Assembly (NCBI GenBank): GCA_023431345.1
Contig: JAEYWK010000088.1
Span: 1 to 33,634, forward strand
Length of the DNA stretch: 33,634 nt
Origin: Pseudomonadota bacterium
GTDB taxonomy: Bacteria > Myxococcota_A > Polyangia > Polyangiales > Polyangiaceae
Direction: 5' to 3'
Shown: one piece after another, positions 31,152 to 33,634 of the stretch
How the letters are laid out: each line of letters opens with the position of its first letter
Position numbering within the stretch: position 1 is the first letter of the stretch
The notes under the pieces: model-generated
The model's database searches: none
Told to the model about the DNA's origin: nothing
Seen by the model: only the letters and a program-made list of their open reading frames with translations
Program-made: the position numbers and the translations under genes

Positions 31152-31673
31152 TCAGCCGTCGACGGGCTGGCGCGGGGTCGCGAGCGTGAGCTGGTAGAAC
31201 GCGAGATCGAGCCAGCGTCCGAACTTGAAGGCGGCTTGCTTGATCGTGCCGGCGTGCGCGAAGCCGAGCTTTTCGTGGAACGCGACGCTCGCGGCGTTCT
31301 CCGCGTCGATGCAGCCGACGATCACGTGGTACTGCTGCGCCTCGGCAGACTGAATCAAGCGGCGCATGAGCGCGCCGCCGACGCCTCTGCCACGCGCGCC
31401 GCCCGTCACGTACACGGCGTGCTCGACCGTGTACTTGTTCGCAGGTCGCTCGCGGAACGTGCCGTAGCTAGCGAAGCCCAAGAGGTTACCCGCGTCGTCG
31501 ACCGCGCCCCAAACCGGAAACTGTCTTTGGCGCTTCGTCTCGAACCAGCCGACCATGCTCTCGGGCGGGCGAGGCACGTAGTCGTAGAGCGCCGTCGAAT
31601 GGGCGATCGCGTCGTTCAGGATCGCCAGAATCCCGTCGCCGTGCGCCTCGAGCGTGCACTCCAGCAGCCGCAT
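31152..31673 (-). CDS. GNAT-family N-acetyltransferase (phosphinothricin acetyltransferase-like)
   Basis: A 173-aa GNAT protein. The N-terminal ILNDAIAHSTALYDYVPRP and WFETKRQRQFPVWGAVD are in the form seen in the phosphinothricin/methionine-sulfoximine acetyltransferase branch. The acetyl-CoA loop GGARGRGVGGALM is at about 90-103, followed by VIVGCIDAENAASVAFHEKL and GFAHAGTIKQAAFKFGRWLD. It acetylates a small amine substrate in the cytosol; the substrate is not determined by sequence. Resistance to glutamine-synthetase inhibitors is the best known role of the branch. It is convergent with the TPR/barrel gene and divergent from the NnrU gene (130 nt). Confidence 0.92.
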   Translation of the reverse strand: MRLLECTLEAHGDGILAILNDAIAHSTALYDYVPRPPESMVGWFETKRQRQFPVWGAVDDAGNLLGFASYGTFRERPANKYTVEHAVYVTGGARGRGVGGALMRRLIQSAEAQQYHVIVGCIDAENAASVAFHEKLGFAHAGTIKQAAFKFGRWLDLAFYQLTLATPRQPVDG

Positions 31674-31803
31674 CGTCGGCGCAGATTACCACCAGCGCCA
31701 GAGCCCGCAGTCTTCCGCGCGTCGTCTGCGCGCCCGCCGGCGAGAATCGACGCGCCAGCGCGAGTCGATTGCGCTCGCCGAAGAGCCGTACCATGGATGA
31801 AGC

Positions 31804-32490
31804 GTGGAGTTCTTGCTGCTGCTCGTGGCTGGCATCACGTGGTTCGCCCTACACGCGGGCGTCGCCGGCACGGGCTTGCGGTTCTGGTTGCTCGAGCGCT
31901 TCGGCGAGAAGGCGTATCGAGGCGGGTTCTCGCTCGCGTCGCTCGTCGCGCTGCTGGCGCTCATCTATGCGTATCGCGGCGCGCCCTATCAGCTGCTGGC
32001 GCTGCCGCCGCTCGCCCTCTACTACGTGCCGATCACGCTGATTCCGCTCGCGCTCGTGTTCTTGGTCGGTGCGTTCATGGTGCCGAGCCCCACGTCGGTG
32101 GGTGGTGAAAAGCATTTGGCCGACGCCGAGCCGGCGCGCGGCTTGCTGCGGGTGACGCGTCACCCGTTTCTCTGGGCCGTCGTGGTGTGGTCGGCGGCCC
32201 ACCTGCTCGTCAATTGGGACGTCGGATCGCTCGTGTTCTTCAGCAGCTTGGGCCTCACGGCGCTTCGTGGCACCTTCGACATCGACCGCAAGCGGCGTCG
32301 CACCCATCCGGACGGCTTCGAACGCTTCGCGGCCGTCACGTCGAACGTGCCGTTCGCCGCCATCGCTGGCCGGAGGAACCGCCTAGTCTTGCGTGAGGTG
32401 TGGCTGCCGCTGCTGCTCGGCTTGGCGCTTGCCATCGGCGCGGTTGCCCTGCATCCTCGCTTCTTCGGGGCACCGGCGGTACCGGGCTGA
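31804..32490 (+). CDS. NnrU-family integral membrane protein
   Basis: A 228-aa protein with about six hydrophobic segments. Family features are the N-terminal LLLLVAGITWFALHAGVAGT, RFGEKAYRGGFSLASLVALL, and the central RVTRHPFLWAVVVWSAAHLLVNWD with the conserved RHP and AHLLxNxD elements, resembling NnrU and isoprenylcysteine-methyltransferase-like folds. NnrU was named from denitrifiers, but most family members are of unknown function. The GTG at 31804 is the chosen start, preceded by GGATGAA. The stop TGA shares one base with the ATG of the next gene, indicating translational coupling. Confidence 0.88.
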   Translation: MEFLLLLVAGITWFALHAGVAGTGLRFWLLERFGEKAYRGGFSLASLVALLALIYAYRGAPYQLLALPPLALYYVPITLIPLALVFLVGAFMVPSPTSVGGEKHLADAEPARGLLRVTRHPFLWAVVVWSAAHLLVNWDVGSLVFFSSLGLTALRGTFDIDRKRRRTHPDGFERFAAVTSNVPFAAIAGRRNRLVLREVWLPLLLGLALAIGAVALHPRFFGAPAVPG

Positions 32491-33056
32491 TGGCTGAAGC
32501 ACCTCGAGTCAAAGGCGTCGCGTTTCGGTCCGTGCACGCGAGCCTCGGCAAGCTGCGCGGGGAGAAGGCGCAGGTCGCCGCCATCGCCGCCGCGAGTGAA
32601 GAACTGAAGAACGGCTTCACCTACGGCGCCATCGTCCCCGGCGGTTGGTACCCCATCGAGTGGTACAAAGACTTGTTTCGCGCCATCCGCAGCGCCACCG
32701 GCGAGGGCAAAGAGCTGGTGCACGAGATCGGGCGTCAGTGCACCCGCAACGACATGGCTGGCATCTACAGCATGCTGGCTAAGTTGATCTCGCCACAGTC
32801 CTTGTTCTCGATGAGCCAGCGCGTTTTTTCCAACTACTATTCGGCCGGCTCCGTCGAGGTCGTCGAGTCACGCAAAGGCTACACGCACGCGCGCTGGAGA
32901 GAGTGCCGTGCGTTCGACGAGAACATGTGGACCGAGATCTTGGGCTCATGCGTGCAATTGCTCGAAATCGGCGGCGCCCGCAACGTTCGCGCGCGCATCG
33001 TCGCGGGCGGCCAAGACGGCGCCGACACGATGGAAGCCGCGGCGCACTGGAGCTGA
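32490..33056 (+). CDS. Uncharacterised cytosolic protein, possibly of a myxobacterial paralogous family (TIGR02265/DUF2378-like)
   Basis: A 188-aa protein without signal or membrane segment. Landmarks are VKGVAFRSVHASLGKLRG, GAIVPGGWYPIEWYKDLFRA, ELVHEIGRQCTRNDMAGIYS, LISPQSLFSMSQRVFSNYYS and ILGSCVQLLEIGGARNV. The pattern (helical N-terminal half with W-Y-P-I, then S-P-Q-x-L-F, then beta strands with conserved Cys near the C-terminus) reminds me of the myxobacteria-restricted TIGR02265 group and of small sensor folds of the HNOB/V4R kind, but I cannot prove membership. The ATG at 32490 overlaps the NnrU stop by 1 nt. A 6-bp hairpin follows about 20 nt after its stop. Confidence 0.75.
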   Translation: MAEAPRVKGVAFRSVHASLGKLRGEKAQVAAIAAASEELKNGFTYGAIVPGGWYPIEWYKDLFRAIRSATGEGKELVHEIGRQCTRNDMAGIYSMLAKLISPQSLFSMSQRVFSNYYSAGSVEVVESRKGYTHARWRECRAFDENMWTEILGSCVQLLEIGGARNVRARIVAGGQDGADTMEAAAHWS

Positions 33057-33381
33057 CTGACGGCAGGCCGGGCAACCCGCGCCGCCTCGCGGGAAATGAA
33101 GGCCGCCCGACGCTGCGCCGTGGTGCCGGCGACCCCGCCCTCCGGCTCCACGAAACGTGACCAACACTATCGGGTGACGGCTGAAGCCGAGCGCGAAGAT
33201 TCCAACGCAAACGTCACTCGCCGCCACCTTCGCGCTGCAAAATTGACTGCGAGGTGCCAATCGCGCGTGCTACGGACACTGACGCAGCGGGCGGGCTCTT
33301 TTTTGCCGCAAGGCGGGGCCTGCGTCTCCCATTCAAGAGTGATCGCTTTCTGAGCCAACTGGCCACCAAGAAGGAACAGCC
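33057..33381. other. 325-nt intergenic region with hairpin and possible promoter
   Basis: No convincing gene is present. CCCGCG (33076-33081) and CGCGGG (33088-33093) form a small stem after the previous stop. TTGACT (33243-33248) could be a -35, but the matching -10 (TGCTAC at 33268) is poor and too far at 19 nt. A T-run occurs at 33299-33305. AAGGAA around 33371 is the ribosome-binding site of the last gene. Confidence 0.45.
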
Positions 33382-33634
33382 ATGTCTTCTCGCACGCTGA
33401 ATCGCAAAGATTTTCTGGTCGTTACTGTTACGGCCGTCTCGGCTTCCGTCTTGGCCGCTTGCGGCGACGAAGCTGACCCCAACACTCCCGGAGGCGGCTC
33501 GGGCGGCACCGGTGGCGGCGCAGCCGGCACACCCAGCGGCGGCGCGGGCGCGTCCACGGGCGGCGCGGGCGCGTCCACGGGCGGCGCCGGTGCGTCCACG
33601 GGTGGCGCGGGGGCATCCACGGGCGGTGCTGGCG
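33382..33634 (+). CDS. Lipoprotein with Tat-like signal and Gly/Ala/Ser/Thr repeats (truncated at window end)
   Basis: The first 84 codons are visible and run off the window. The N-terminus NRKDFLVVTVTAVSASVLAA resembles a twin-arginine signal with an Arg-Lys pair. It is followed by lipobox LAAC (Cys27), so the product is probably a Tat-exported lipoprotein. After DEADPNTPGG the sequence becomes a low-complexity Gly/Ala/Ser/Thr linker built from 7-residue units. Myxobacterial proteins with this head usually carry a folded enzyme domain after the linker, so the function lies beyond this window. AAGGAA about 6 nt upstream supports the ATG. Confidence 0.75.
   Translation, partial: MSSRTLNRKDFLVVTVTAVSASVLAACGDEADPNTPGGGSGGTGGGAAGTPSGGAGASTGGAGASTGGAGASTGGAGASTGGAG
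33538..33634 (+). repeat. 21-bp tandem repeats in the lipoprotein linker
   Basis: Four full units (33538-33558, 33559-33579, 33580-33600, 33601-33621) and a partial fifth that meets the window end. Each encodes Gly-Gly-Ala-Gly-Ala-Ser-Thr. The first two units are identical and later ones differ by silent changes. The unit length is a multiple of three, so copy-number change keeps the frame. Confidence 0.9.

Noticed and set aside
1..33634. tRNA, rRNA, CRISPR arrays, IS elements, integrases, toxin-antitoxin or phage genes
   Set aside because: Both strands were read for conserved T-loop/anticodon patterns, spaced direct repeats, and transposase or integrase motifs; none was convincing.

Overview
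The window is a high-GC bacterial chromosome segment, most likely from a myxobacterium (Myxococcota, probably a Polyangiales/Sorangium-type lineage). The strongest marker is an mglB-mglA pair (25164-26246) that resembles the Myxococcus polarity GTPase and its roadblock partner almost residue for residue. Consistent with this are frequent GTG/TTG starts, many lipoproteins with cysteine-rich or low-complexity C-termini, and proline- or glycine-rich linkers. I see no rRNA, tRNA, CRISPR array, insertion sequence or prophage. This is ordinary, densely packed chromosome with short operons on both strands.

Left part (1-9390). The end of an unknown plus-strand gene converges on a minus-strand operon ligA - FGE-sulfatase-domain membrane protein - cinA. 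A long hairpin overlaps the cinA stop codon. Divergent from ligA is a UbiA-superfamily gene that looks like polyprenyl-phosphate phosphoribosyltransferase. It is followed by an unrecognised convergent gene, a poorly explained 370-nt intergenic stretch, a CPBP membrane protease, a convergent tlyA rRNA methyltransferase, an outer-membrane barrel-like protein and a cysteine-rich lipoprotein.

Middle part (9391-17420). comEC (DNA uptake channel), hpt (purine salvage) and a small cysteine-rich lipoprotein lie on the plus strand. They converge on a minus-strand operon that reads, in order of transcription, a SpoA-domain (SctQ/FliM/FliN-like) protein, a lipoprotein, a YggS-type PLP-binding protein and rarA. 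The first three overlap by GTGA junctions. An AT-rich island with three DnaA-box-like words separates this operon from a secreted TPR protein.

Right part (17438-33634). Two tandem, translationally coupled giant DUF3857/transglutaminase-like envelope proteins (1253 and 1248 aa) occupy 7.5 kb of the minus strand. The upstream copy keeps a Cys-His-Asp triad and the downstream copy has lost all three residues. Divergent from them is a tight cluster mglB-mglA-recX-lipoprotein. It meets an ECF sigma factor - thioredoxin operon tail to tail. Divergent from the sigma factor is a TPR/proline-linker/beta-barrel protein. Then come a GNAT acetyltransferase, an NnrU-family membrane protein overlapping an unrecognised, possibly myxobacterial-type cytosolic protein, and a truncated lipoprotein with in-frame 21-bp Gly-Ala-Ser-Thr repeats.

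No single new multi-gene system stands out. The most promising leads are the active/inactive transglutaminase pair beside mglBA, the orphan SpoA-domain protein coupled to housekeeping genes, and the sigma-thioredoxin operon.
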